The notes: generated by a model not told the origin, from the letters alone. Positions 36,856 through 44,853 are shown, numbered from the stretch's first letter. The stretch: 64,000 nucleotides of DNA from Streptomyces dengpaensis (GCF_002946835.1 NZ_CP026652.1:2852001-2916000), one strand, 5' to 3'. Numbers and translations are program-made.

Positions 36856-37394
36856 GCCCGGCCCCCGGCGGAGGCGTCACCGGGGCCGCCGTGCGCCGGG
36901 GCGCCGGGGGACGCGCCCGCGTGCGGAGTGGGCGGGTGCGGGGCCGCCGCTGGATCGGGTGGCGTGTTTTCGCCGGTTCCGGCGGGGGCGCCCGGGTGCG
37001 GGTTCGCGTCGGAGCCGTCGCTTCCGGCGGTGGCGTCGACGTTCGGTGGGGGGCCGCCGTTCCAGGTCAGCGTGACCGTGATGCCCGCCTTGGCCTCGCC
37101 GTCCGCGAGGAGGCCGACCACCTTGCCCGCCTTGGCGGTCAGCTCGATCCCGAACTCGACGCTGACCTCGTCGGGCTTTACGGCGCGCAGGGGTGCGGCC
37201 AGCGAGCGCGCGACGCTGGTGATCACCGACTGCAGGCTCTCCACCTGCGCTTCGACCCGCTCGCCGAACCTCGTGTCCGTGTACGACAGCCCGCCGGACG
37301 GCGCCTCCAGCTCCTCGGCCCCCGAGATCCGGGCCCACACCGGTGTCCCGTCCGGCATCTCGATCCGTGCGATCCGCGTCACTGCGTCACCCAT
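36852..37394 (-). CDS. Trypco1-like (CU044_2847-like) protein, first gene of the island
   Basis: A 180-residue protein. A beta strand with substrate-like start (RIARIEMPDGTPVWARIS) is followed by an acidic loop, a helix (RVEAQVESLQSVITSVARSL), the core VKPDEVSVEFGIELTAKAG and a last strand ITVTLTWNGG. The Pro/Ala/Gly-rich tail is disordered. This fold is described as a trypsin-co-occurring domain, and the next gene indeed encodes a trypsin-like protease, with ATGA overlap. ATG 37394 is preceded by GGGGGATG. As first gene of the unidirectional 22-kb train its upstream region should hold the main promoter. Function is inferred to be adaptor-like. Confidence 0.85.
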   Translation of the reverse strand: MGDAVTRIARIEMPDGTPVWARISGAEELEAPSGGLSYTDTRFGERVEAQVESLQSVITSVARSLAAPLRAVKPDEVSVEFGIELTAKAGKVVGLLADGEAKAGITVTLTWNGGPPPNVDATAGSDGSDANPHPGAPAGTGENTPPDPAAAPHPPTPHAGASPGAPAHGGPGDASAGGRA

Positions 37395-37548
37395 GGCATC
37401 CCCCGTTCCCCCACGCCCCCGTGGTTGCAGCCGGCCTTGCAGGCTAGTCGGAGGGGAGCAGCCGCGACAGAGGACCTCCGCGGGCCGCCCGCCCCCACCT
37501 ATCCTTTTCCCAGCGTTCCACTTCACTTTCACCGACGGAGCACCATCC
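37395..37548. promoter_or_regulatory. Divergent promoter region of the 22-kb island
   Basis: A 154-base segment separates the first leftward island gene from a rightward small gene, so it must drive both. It contains a GC-rich stretch, a C-rich tract and the candidate ribosome-binding site GACGGAGC for the rightward gene. No recognisable operator stands out. Confidence 0.5.
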
Positions 37549-37731
37549 ATGTACTTCACCGACCGTGGCATCGAGGAACTTGAGAAGCGGCGGGGCGAGG
37601 AAGAGGTCACCTTCGAGTGGCTCGCCGAGCAGCTGCGGACGTTCGTCGACCTCAACCCGGACTTCGAGGTCCCGGTGGAGCGGCTGGCGACGTGGCTGGC
37701 ACGGCTGGACGACGAGGACGACGAGGAGTAG
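37549..37731 (+). CDS. Small conserved acidic protein (DUF6104-like)
   Basis: A 60-residue protein beginning YFTDRGIEELEKRRGEEEV and ending in an acidic DDEDDEE tail. Its compact, highly charged helices and sequence resemble a small family widespread in Streptomyces that I associate with DUF6104. No catalytic motif. GACGGAGCACCATCC precedes ATG 37549. It is divergent from the conflict-like island and convergent with the next gene. Function unknown. Confidence 0.8.
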   Translation: MYFTDRGIEELEKRRGEEEVTFEWLAEQLRTFVDLNPDFEVPVERLATWLARLDDEDDEE

Positions 37732-37760
37732 ACGCCGCCCTCGTCTCGGGCGCGCGGGGG

Positions 37761-38579
37761 TCAGTCGAAGGCGCGCAGGTGCTCGTACGCCACACCGAGG
37801 GCGCCGTGGATCACCAGCAGCGCGCCGGCGGCGATCCAGCCGCCACTGCGGCGCCGTACGCCCCAGGCGGTGATCGGGAGCCCGGCGGCCAGCTCGGCCA
37901 CGGCGAGCGTGCGGGCCCCCGAACCGCGGAGCCAGGGCTTCAGGGTGCCGCCTTCCACGGCGTCGAGTTCGGCGGCACTCCAGCCGGTCCACTCGATCTG
38001 CTCGGCGCCCGGCTGGATCCTGGCCACCGCACGGAGCCGGTCGGCGGGTTCGCCGGGGCTGAGCCCGGCCGGAAGCACCACCCCCGCGCGCGTGAGGACG
38101 GCGATCAGCCCGCGCATGCGCGCGTGTGCGTCCACACCGGGGTCGGGCTTCGTCAACTGCTCCAGGGACTGCATCTCGATCACCGGGTCGAGGCCGAGCC
38201 GCGCGGCGAAGGTGCGCATCGCCTCGTCGGCACCGACCGGGGTGCCGTTCGCGAGCCACTCGTAGCCGACGGCGCGGCGGAAACCCGAGGCGAGGGTGTA
38301 ACCGCCGCGGTCGGCGTCCCACCACAGGGCGAGTACGGGCCAGGGGGCGCCGACGGCGAGGGCCGTGGCCCAGCCGGTGAGCACGCGGTCGACGGGTTCC
38401 GCGCCGTGCCGCCAGGGCTTGCCCTCGGGAACCAGCACGCTCCACTCGGGACCGGCCGGGGTGAGCAGCATCCGCTCACGCAGCAACTGGGCGGCGGGAC
38501 CGACGTACTCGGGGTGGGCCCGGCAGAGGAGCAGGGCGCCGGGTGCCTGGGCCGAGGGTTCGCCGGACACAGTCGACAT
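37761..38579 (-). CDS. Hypothetical protein with a C-terminal membrane segment
   Basis: A 272-residue protein. The N-terminal part (ALLLCRAHPEYVGPAAQLLRERMLL, WSVLVPEGKPWRHG) looks like a compact alpha/beta domain; the extreme C-terminus (GGWIAAGALLVIHGALGVAYEHL) is hydrophobic enough for one membrane helix. I do not recognise the family. It starts at ATG 38579 and is divergent from the DUF4097 operon, with the 25-bp tandem repeats between. No sign of transfer. Confidence 0.75.
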   Translation of the reverse strand: MSTVSGEPSAQAPGALLLCRAHPEYVGPAAQLLRERMLLTPAGPEWSVLVPEGKPWRHGAEPVDRVLTGWATALAVGAPWPVLALWWDADRGGYTLASGFRRAVGYEWLANGTPVGADEAMRTFAARLGLDPVIEMQSLEQLTKPDPGVDAHARMRGLIAVLTRAGVVLPAGLSPGEPADRLRAVARIQPGAEQIEWTGWSAAELDAVEGGTLKPWLRGSGARTLAVAELAAGLPITAWGVRRRSGGWIAAGALLVIHGALGVAYEHLRAFD

Positions 38580-38656
38580 GCTGACATTTTAGGATGATTT
38601 GCCAGCGTTCAGGCGCAATTACCCCACCTGGGGCCGGTGTCGCGGCGGAGTGGGAG

Positions 38657-38731
38657 GCATCTCGTGGACACATCCATGGGCGCATCTCGTGGACGCATCC
38701 ATGGGCGCATCTCGTGGACGCATCCAGGGGG
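38657..38731. repeat. Three 25-bp tandem repeats
   Basis: Units start at 38657, 38682 and 38707 with core GCATCTCGTGGACGCATCC; the first differs by one base and the last diverges at its end. Degenerate echoes (GCGCGATCTCAGGGG, GCGCGACCTCGGGGG) and an incomplete GCATCCCATGGAC copy follow to about 38784. Each unit contains CATCCATGG-like half-symmetry. Confidence 0.85.
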
Positions 38732-38797
38732 CGCGATCTCAGGGGGCGCGACCTCGGGGGCGCATCGGGACGCATCCCATGGACTTCTCGACGCGTC

Positions 38798-38846
38798 TTG
38801 ACTTTCCGCAACCGCGATATATCGTGAATGACGGGAGACGCGATAT
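38798..38846 (+). promoter_or_regulatory. Promoter with PadR-type operator for the DUF4097-padR operon
   Basis: TTGACT (38798-38803) and TATCGT (38820-38825) are a plausible -35/-10 pair with 16 bases between. The perfect palindrome CGATATATCG (38815-38824) overlaps the -10, and a half site CGATAT recurs at 38841-38846. PadR regulators commonly bind AT-core palindromes of this kind, so autorepression by the downstream PadR gene is inferred. Confidence 0.65.
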
Positions 38847-38900
38847 GGCGCGTCGGGTTCGGGCTCACGTCGGGTCCGTCCGGTCGAGGAGGTCTGCACC

Positions 38901-39815
38901 ATGTCCGAGTGGTCCGTCGCAGAGCCGAGGAAGCTCACCTTCGACGACCCCGTGACGGCACTGCACGTACGCGTCGTCAACGGAACTGTGAACGTCGTGG
39001 GCACCGACGAGGGTTCCGCCCGGCTGGAGGTGTCCGCGCTGGAGGGCCCGCCGCTCCAGGTGACCCAGCAGGGCGGCACGCTCACGGTGGCGTACGAGGA
39101 CCTTCCCTGGAAGGGCTTCCTCAAGTGGCTCGACCGCAAGGGCTGGCGCCGCGACGTGGTGGTCTCCCTGGCCGTTCCCACCGGCACCCGGGTCGAGGTC
39201 GGCGTGGTCGGCGCCGCCGCCGTGGTCTCCGGGATGGACGCGCGCGTGGAGGTCAAGGGCGTCACGGGTGACACGACACTCGTCCGCATCGCGGGTCCGG
39301 TCCGGGTGGACACGGTGTCCGGAAATCTGGAGGCCCAGGCCGTCACCGGCGGCCTCCGCTTCAACTCCGTCTCCGGCGACCTGACCGTCGTCGAGGGCTC
39401 GGGCTCGTCCGTGCGGGCCGACTCGGTGAGCGGCTCGATGATCGTGGACCTCGACCCCACGGGCGCGCCCACCGACGTCCAGCTGACGAACGTCTCGGGC
39501 GAGATCGCCATCCGGCTCCCCCACCCGGCGGACGCGGAGGTGGAGGCGAACACCGCGAGCGGCACCGTCTCCACTGCCTTCGAGGATCTCCGGGTCAGCG
39601 GCCAGTGGGGAGCCAAGAAGATCACCGGCCGACTGGGCGCGGGCAACGGCAGGCTGAAGGCAGTGACCGCGAGCGGCTCCATCGCCCTGCTCCGCAGGCC
39701 ACCGACGGAGGACGAACCGTACGACAGCCCGGCCGAAGCCCCGACGGACGGCGGCTCCCCGCAAGCCCCGACCGACGGCTCGACCGAAGGCCCGACCGAC
39801 AAGAAGGTGCTCTGA
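38901..39815 (+). CDS. DUF4097-family beta-strand repeat protein
   Basis: A 304-residue protein that is almost all short beta strands: VRVVNGTVNVVGTDEG near the start, then repeated units such as VKGVTGDTTLVRIAGPVRVDTVSGNLEAQAV and VRADSVSGSMIVDL with recurring V-S-G-x turns. This is the parallel-beta pattern of DUF4097 (putative adhesin) proteins. No signal peptide is visible. The tail is Pro/Thr/Asp-rich. It is cotranscribed with the PadR gene, one base away, an arrangement frequent in actinobacteria; it may be the protein whose level that regulator controls. Confidence 0.88.
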   Translation: MSEWSVAEPRKLTFDDPVTALHVRVVNGTVNVVGTDEGSARLEVSALEGPPLQVTQQGGTLTVAYEDLPWKGFLKWLDRKGWRRDVVVSLAVPTGTRVEVGVVGAAAVVSGMDARVEVKGVTGDTTLVRIAGPVRVDTVSGNLEAQAVTGGLRFNSVSGDLTVVEGSGSSVRADSVSGSMIVDLDPTGAPTDVQLTNVSGEIAIRLPHPADAEVEANTASGTVSTAFEDLRVSGQWGAKKITGRLGAGNGRLKAVTASGSIALLRRPPTEDEPYDSPAEAPTDGGSPQAPTDGSTEGPTDKKVL

Positions 39816-39816
39816 C

Positions 39817-40881
39817 ATGGCCCCCGTCTTCGCTCATGGCCGCCTGCGCCTCTACCTCCTCAAGCTGCTGGACGAGGCGCCGCGCCACGGATACGAGGTG
39901 ATCCGCCTCCTGGAGGAGCGCTTCCAGGGCCTGTACGCGCCCTCGGCGGGCACCGTCTACCCCCGGCTGGCGAAGCTGGAGGCCGAGGGCCTCGTCACGC
40001 ACACCACCGAGGGCGGCCGCAAGGTGTACGCGATCACGGACGCGGGCCGCGCCGAACTGGCCGACCGCAGCGGCGAACTGGCCGATCTGGAGCTGGAGAT
40101 CCGCGAGTCGGTGGCGGAGCTCGCGGCGGAGATCCGCGCCGACGTCCGGGGCGCTGCGGGCGACCTGCGCCGCGAGATGCGGGCGGCGGCCACGGAGGCC
40201 CGGCAGGGCTCCAAGGCAGGCGCCGGGGCGAAGGGACACGACACCGCCGCGGGCGAGTTCGGCGGTCTCGGCGACTTCCAGGACAAGGAGTCGTGGCGTG
40301 CGGCGAAGGAGGAGTTGCGGCGCGTCCGGCAGGAGTGGAAGGAACAGGCCCGCCGCGCGAAGGACGAGAGCCGCCGCGCCCGCGACGAGGCCCAGCGCGC
40401 CCGCCGCCAGGCCAAGGAGGCCCAGGAGCGGGCCCGCGCCCAGGCCCAGGAGGAGATGCAGCGCATGGCCAAGCGGGTCCAGGAGCAGGTCCAGGACCAC
40501 TTCGCGCGGGGCGACTGGCCGACGGGCGTACGCGAGGGACTGACCGAACTGGCCAAGGAATTCGGCGAGTTCGGAAAGAACTTCGGAAAGGACCTGGGCA
40601 AGGACTTCGGCTTCACCCACGCGGGCACCACCACGGAGCCGGACTACACGGTCACCCCCGAGGACTTCCCCGCCGCCTACGAACCCTCCTGGGCCCACGA
40701 GGACTCCACCGGCAACCCCGCCCGAGACCTCGACCGCCTCCTGGACCGCTTCCGCGACGACATCCGCGACACGGCCCGCGACCACGGCGTAACCGAGACC
40801 CAACTACGCGAGGCCCGCCGCCACTTGTCAACAGCGGCGGCCCACATCAGCGCAACACTACGAAGCTCCGACCGCGGCTAG
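39817..40881 (+). CDS. PadR-family transcriptional regulator with long coiled-coil tail
   Basis: A 354-residue protein. The N-terminal 85 residues are a PadR winged helix (RLRLYLLKLLDEAPRHGYEV, APSAGTVYPRLAKLEAEGLV, GRKVYAITDAG). The following 170 residues are a very charged Arg/Glu/Ala-rich helix, strongly predicted coiled coil (RRARDEAQRARRQAKEAQERA), much longer than classical PadR tails. The C-terminus is acidic with a final helix (ARDLDRLLDRFRDDIRDTARD). It probably represses its own operon through the CGATATATCG site. The extra coiled coil may mediate dimerisation or partner binding. Confidence 0.88.
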   Translation: MAPVFAHGRLRLYLLKLLDEAPRHGYEVIRLLEERFQGLYAPSAGTVYPRLAKLEAEGLVTHTTEGGRKVYAITDAGRAELADRSGELADLELEIRESVAELAAEIRADVRGAAGDLRREMRAAATEARQGSKAGAGAKGHDTAAGEFGGLGDFQDKESWRAAKEELRRVRQEWKEQARRAKDESRRARDEAQRARRQAKEAQERARAQAQEEMQRMAKRVQEQVQDHFARGDWPTGVREGLTELAKEFGEFGKNFGKDLGKDFGFTHAGTTTEPDYTVTPEDFPAAYEPSWAHEDSTGNPARDLDRLLDRFRDDIRDTARDHGVTETQLREARRHLSTAAAHISATLRSSDRG

Positions 40882-40905
40882 AGACAGCCCCTCAGGACCC
40901 TTCAG

Positions 40906-40935
40906 CCGGGCGGGCGAGGTCTTCGGCCCGCCCGG
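40906..40935 (+). terminator. Terminator hairpin after padR-like gene
   Basis: CCGGGCGGGC (40906-40915) pairs with GCCCGCCCGG (40926-40935) around a 10-base loop. It begins a longer dispersed-type intergenic repeat that continues to about 41095. Confidence 0.85.
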
Positions 40936-41110
40936 CGTTTGAGGGGCGAGGCCGTTCAGGCCGACAGCGGGGGCCTGGGGGCGGCAGCCCCCAGGCACGA
41001 TGGGGGTCCCCCCGCTCTGGGGGTATCTCCCAGGCCCTTAAGGCACTGGGGGAGAAGCCGGGAGTGGGGGAGGGTAGGGGCGGAGAGGGCGACACCCCCC
41101 GCCCGCACCC
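40936..41110. repeat. Dispersed Streptomyces-type intergenic repeat with second hairpin
   Basis: The phrase GGCGTTTGAGGGGCGAGG follows the terminator, then a perfect hairpin GCCTGGGGGC/GCCCCCAGGC with loop GGCA (40972-40995) and G-rich stretches. A related phrase, CCGGCGTTTGAGGAGCGGGG, recurs at about 43081. Such segments are common between Streptomyces genes; function unknown. Confidence 0.6.
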
Positions 41111-41117
41111 ACAAACC

Positions 41118-41690
41118 TCATCCCGCTGCGGCCACGCCTCCCCCATCCCCGTACAGCACCCGCGCCACCGACTCGTACGTAACCCCGTGATCGGCGAGCA
41201 CCTCCGCGAGCACCCCGGGCATCACGGTGAGCGCCATCAGCAGATGCTCGTCGCCGATGTGCCGTTCCCGCCGGGCGAGAGCGATCCGAAGGGAGCGCGT
41301 CAGCACGTCCTTGGCCCCCTGGGCAAAGGGCCGTCGCCGCAACCACCGGCCACCCCCGCCCTTCCGCCCCGACTCCAGCGCGCCCACCCCATGCGCCTCC
41401 TCGACCCGGGAAACGATCTCCGACACGTCGATACCGAGCCCGGAGAGGGCGTCCGCGTCCGCGCGGGAGAGCCCGCCCCGACGGCGGGCCTCGGCAAGAC
41501 CCCGTTCCACCGAGTCGCGCCGGCCGGCCAGTCCCAGCGAGGCGAGGGCGAACGACCCACGGCTCCCCTCCCGGTCGAGGAGGGCGAACAGCATGTGCTC
41601 CGCCTCCACCGTGTCGGCCCCCGCCCGCTCGGACTGAAGCACCGCCCCCTCGACGACAGCCCGCGCGTCCTTCGTGAACCGCTCGAACAT
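41118..41690 (-). CDS. Clp N-terminal-domain protein without ATPase
   Basis: A 190-residue protein with two Clp-N repeats: MFERFTKDARAVVEGAVLQSERAGAD plus EAEHMLFALL, and RSLRIALARRERHIGDEHLLMALT. It lacks the AAA modules of ClpA/ClpC. Stand-alone Clp-N proteins may act as adaptors or decoys for Clp substrates. The ATG at 41690 shares a base with the stop of the HTH gene (TGATG), so the two form a translationally coupled pair. An upstream in-frame extension is inside the HTH gene and is rejected. Confidence 0.9.
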   Translation of the reverse strand: MFERFTKDARAVVEGAVLQSERAGADTVEAEHMLFALLDREGSRGSFALASLGLAGRRDSVERGLAEARRRGGLSRADADALSGLGIDVSEIVSRVEEAHGVGALESGRKGGGGRWLRRRPFAQGAKDVLTRSLRIALARRERHIGDEHLLMALTVMPGVLAEVLADHGVTYESVARVLYGDGGGVAAAG

Positions 41691-41899
41691 CACTGCCTCC
41701 CGTACTTCTTGTGCACGGCCTGCCGGCTCACTCCGAGTTCCGCGGCGATCTCCTGCCACGACCAGCCCTGATTGCGCGCACTGCGCACCTGTACCGCTTC
41801 CAACTGCTCCAGCAGCCTCCGCAGCGCGGAGACTGCCCGCAGCCCGATCCGCGGATCACGATCACCCGCGCGCTCGGCAAGATCCGTTGCTTCGGTCAT
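41690..41899 (-). CDS. Small helix-turn-helix protein coupled to Clp-N gene
   Basis: A 69-residue protein ending in the HTH NQGWSWQEIAAELGVSRQAVHKKYG, a sigma-region-4 or Fis-like DNA-binding motif, behind an N-terminal helix LLEQLEAVQVRSAR. The pair HTH plus Clp-N protein recurs in streptomycetes. It probably controls its own expression. Start ATG 41899. Confidence 0.85.
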   Translation of the reverse strand: MTEATDLAERAGDRDPRIGLRAVSALRRLLEQLEAVQVRSARNQGWSWQEIAAELGVSRQAVHKKYGRQ

Positions 41900-42021
41900 G
41901 TTGTCAACTTACGTTGACACCTCGGCCCGCGTCAACCACGGTTGACAAACGCCCGCCCGCGAAAACGCGAACGGCGGGCTCGAAACCGAGCCCGCCGCAC
42001 CCGCAGCACCACACCAAAACG

Positions 42022-42987
42022 TCAGTCCACCGCGAACACGATCTTCCCGAACTGACCGCCCGACTCCATCCGTTCGAACCCCTCGCGGGCCCGGTCCAGC
42101 GGCAGCACCTCGTCAATGACGGGCCGCACCCCGGTGGCGGCACAGAAGGACAGCAGGTCCTCCAGCTCGTCCTTGGTGCCCATCGTGGAGCCGACCACCT
42201 TCAGCTCCAGGAAGAAGATGCGGGTCAGTTCGGCGTGCGGGGGCCGGTCGCCGCTGGTGGCACCGGAGATGACCAACGTGCCGCCGGGACGCAGGGACTT
42301 GACCGAATGCGACCAGGTCGCCGCCCCCACCGTCTCGATGACGGCGTCGACCCGCTGCGGGAGCCGCGCCCCCGACTCGAAGGCCTCCACAGCCCCCAGC
42401 TCGACGGCCCGCTTCCGCTTGGCCTCGTCACGGCTGGTGGCGTACACCTTCAGCCCTGCGGCCTTCCCGAGCACGATCGCGGCGGTGGCCACGCCGCCGC
42501 CCGCCCCCTGAACGAGGACGCAGTCACCGGGCCGTACGCCCGCGTTCGTGAACAGCATGCGGTACGCGGTCAGCCACGCGGTGGGCAGACAGGCGGCCTC
42601 CGCGAACGAGAGCTCCTTGGGCTTCGGGAGGATGTTCCACGTCGGTACGGAGACCTGCTCGGCGAAGGTGCCCTGGTAGCGCTCGGTGAGGATGGACCGG
42701 GGCTCCTTGGGGCCGACCCCGTGCCCGGTCTGGCCGATGACGGAGTGCAGGACGACCTCGTTGCCGTCCTCGTCGATGCCGGCGGCGTCGCAGCCGAGGA
42801 TCATCGGGAGCTTCTCCTCGGACAGGCCGACTCCGCGGAGGGACCACAGGTCGTGGTGGTTGAGCGAGGCGGCCCGTACGTTCACGGTCGTCCAGCCCGG
42901 CCTTTTCTCGGGGGCCGGGCGCTCCCCCAACTCCAGGCCGTTCAGCGGCTCGTCACGGTCGATTCGGGCGGCATAGGCAGCGAACAT
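42022..42987 (-). CDS. Zinc-binding-dehydrogenase family quinone oxidoreductase
   Basis: A 321-residue medium-chain dehydrogenase/reductase. The catalytic N-terminal domain contains NHHDLWSLRG, GCDAAGIDEDG and HGVGPKEP; the cofactor loop is VQGAGGGVATAAIVL, a variant of the nucleotide-binding GxGxxG motif. Structural-zinc cysteines are absent, pointing to the NADPH:quinone oxidoreductase-like branch. It has its own promoter and lies between the Clp-N pair and malic enzyme. Substrate unknown. Confidence 0.88.
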   Translation of the reverse strand: MFAAYAARIDRDEPLNGLELGERPAPEKRPGWTTVNVRAASLNHHDLWSLRGVGLSEEKLPMILGCDAAGIDEDGNEVVLHSVIGQTGHGVGPKEPRSILTERYQGTFAEQVSVPTWNILPKPKELSFAEAACLPTAWLTAYRMLFTNAGVRPGDCVLVQGAGGGVATAAIVLGKAAGLKVYATSRDEAKRKRAVELGAVEAFESGARLPQRVDAVIETVGAATWSHSVKSLRPGGTLVISGATSGDRPPHAELTRIFFLELKVVGSTMGTKDELEDLLSFCAATGVRPVIDEVLPLDRAREGFERMESGGQFGKIVFAVD

Positions 42988-43221
42988 GACCTTGACGATA
43001 GGCTCCGCCCCCGACCGGGGGAACCACGTCCTCGTGTGACACGCGTCCCGCCGTTGCCCGCCGGCAATAACTCAGCCCCTCCGGCGTTTGAGGAGCGGGG
43101 TCCGGGGCGCTGCATCGATCAGCGGCTCCGCCGCGGGCCCAGGTACGGGACGGGTAGGGGCGGGGGGCGAAAAAATGGCCCCGCCGGGCAGCACAACCCA
43201 GCGGGACCGAACCACGCCGCG

Positions 43222-44445
43222 TCAGCGGCGGGCAACCCCCTCGGTCCGAGCGGCCGCGGCCACCGCCGCGGTCACCGCCGGAGCCACCCGCTCGTCGAAG
43301 GGCGAGGGAATCACGTAGTCCGCGGCAAGGTCGTCCCCGACCACCGCGGCCAACGCCTCCGCAGCCGCGATCTTCATCCCCTCGGTGATCCGGGACGCCC
43401 GCACCTGCAACGCCCCCGCGAAGATCCCCGGGAACGCCAGCACGTTGTTGATCTGGTTCGGGAAGTCCGACCGCCCGGTCGCGACGACGGCCGCGTACTT
43501 GTGGGCGATGTCGGGATGCACCTCGGGGTTCGGGTTGGCCATGGCGAAGACGAAGGCACCCTCCGCCATGGAAGCCACCGCCGGCTCCGGCACCGTACCG
43601 CCGGAGACGCCGATGAAGACGTCGGCGCCCGCGAGCGCGGACTCCAGCGACCCCGTCAGCCCCGCCTTGTTGGTGATCTCGGCGAGCTCCCGCTTGACGT
43701 CCGTCAGGTCCTCGCGGTCCTTGGACACGACACCCTTGCGGTCCGTGACGGCGACATCCCCGAGCCCCGCCTCCAGCAGGAACTTGGCGATGGCGACCCC
43801 GGCCGCACCCGCGCCGGAGATGACCGCGCGCAGGTCGCCCAGCGACCGCCCGGTCAGCTTGGCGGCGTTCCGCAGGGCCGCGAGGGTGACGACCGCGGTG
43901 CCGTGCTGGTCGTCGTGGAAGACGGGAATGTCCAGCCGCTCCTGGAGCTTCCGCTCGATCTCGAAGCACCGGGGTGCCGAGATGTCCTCGAGGTTCACGC
44001 CCCCGAACGAGGGCGCAAGGCGGGCCACCGTCTCGACGATCTCGTCGACGCCGGTGCAGTCGAGCGCGATCGGCACCGCGTCGACCCCGCCGAACTGCTT
44101 GAAGAGGATGGCCTTGCCCTCCATCACGGGGAGGGATGCCTCGGGACCGATGTCACCGAGCCCGAGCACGGCCGTTCCGTCGGTCACCACCGCGACCACG
44201 GACGACTTCCACGTGTAGTCGTGGACGAGTTCCGGCTGCTCCGCGATGGCGCTGCACACCTTCGCGACGCCGGGCGTGTACGCCAGGGACAGGTCGTCCC
44301 TGTCACGGACCGGCACGGTGGCCTGCACGGCCATCTTCCCGCCACGGTGCAGCGCGAAGGCCGGGTCGAAGGAATCGAGGGGCTCGGCCCCGCCTTCCTG
44401 ATCCGTACCGCTGTCGCTGCGAGGATTGACGATCTCCGCTGCCAC
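43222..44445 (-). CDS. NAD(P)-dependent malic enzyme
   Basis: A 407-residue malic enzyme of the short bacterial type, oxidatively decarboxylating malate to pyruvate. Motifs: LAYTPGVAKVC, AVLGLGDIGPEA, MEGKAILFKQF, the metal-binding FHDDQHGTAVV, and the nucleotide loop ISGAGAAGVAIAKFL. FAMANPNPEVHPD and PNQINNVLAFPGIF complete the signature. GTG 44443-44445 is the start. No PTA domain is present, unlike MaeB. It is divergent from the amino-acid ABC operon, with a 539-base spacer. Confidence 0.95.
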   Translation of the reverse strand: MAAEIVNPRSDSGTDQEGGAEPLDSFDPAFALHRGGKMAVQATVPVRDRDDLSLAYTPGVAKVCSAIAEQPELVHDYTWKSSVVAVVTDGTAVLGLGDIGPEASLPVMEGKAILFKQFGGVDAVPIALDCTGVDEIVETVARLAPSFGGVNLEDISAPRCFEIERKLQERLDIPVFHDDQHGTAVVTLAALRNAAKLTGRSLGDLRAVISGAGAAGVAIAKFLLEAGLGDVAVTDRKGVVSKDREDLTDVKRELAEITNKAGLTGSLESALAGADVFIGVSGGTVPEPAVASMAEGAFVFAMANPNPEVHPDIAHKYAAVVATGRSDFPNQINNVLAFPGIFAGALQVRASRITEGMKIAAAEALAAVVGDDLAADYVIPSPFDERVAPAVTAAVAAAARTEGVARR

Positions 44446-44686
44446 TTTGTTTTACCCCTTAAGTCTTCATTGGTTGAGGGTGACCACTCCTGGTTGAGGG
44501 GTGGGCGGGCACCGCGCAAGCCCAGCCGCCGTGGTTGCGTACGGGCGTTTGTGCGACGGGCGCGCCGCACACGCGCCCTGAGCCCCCGATGAGGGGTGTA
44601 AAGAACCTTCTTACCTGACGGACGGCGTCACGGACGAGTCCATAGCGCGAAGATCACACCCCGGTGACATGACTCATAACCGATTG

Positions 44687-44702
44687 TGTGGACAAGTCCA
44701 CA
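44687..44702. promoter_or_regulatory. Paired DnaA-box palindrome
   Basis: TGTGGAC-AA-GTCCACA is a perfect inverted repeat. On the minus strand its left half reads TTGTCCACA, the consensus Streptomyces DnaA box; the right half on the plus strand reads AAGTCCACA, one or two bases off. Two overlapping boxes suggest DnaA titration or regulation, though binding is only inferred. Confidence 0.55.
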
Positions 44703-44853
44703 ACTTGCCCGCATGACGCCGCGAGTGCGGAGCACGGCCGCTCGCATCGTGAGATGCGCCGAAGATTTTCCGGCCGCGGAGGGGGATTCCCGCAGAAGAA
44801 CCGGCCTTGCTGGACCGGGCAGCGGTGGTCGGGGGTCACCCGTTATCCGATTT

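Larger units (their letters stand above)
38580..38900. other. 321-base intergenic region with repeats and PadR-type promoter
   Basis: This divergent region holds three 25-bp tandem repeats, degenerate CGCATC/GGGGGCGCG satellites after them, a -35/-10 pair and an operator-like palindrome near the DUF4097 operon. No credible gene lies within it. Confidence 0.7.

Noticed and set aside
38657..38731. CRISPR array
   Set aside because: The 25-bp units are directly adjacent with no unique spacers and no cas genes.
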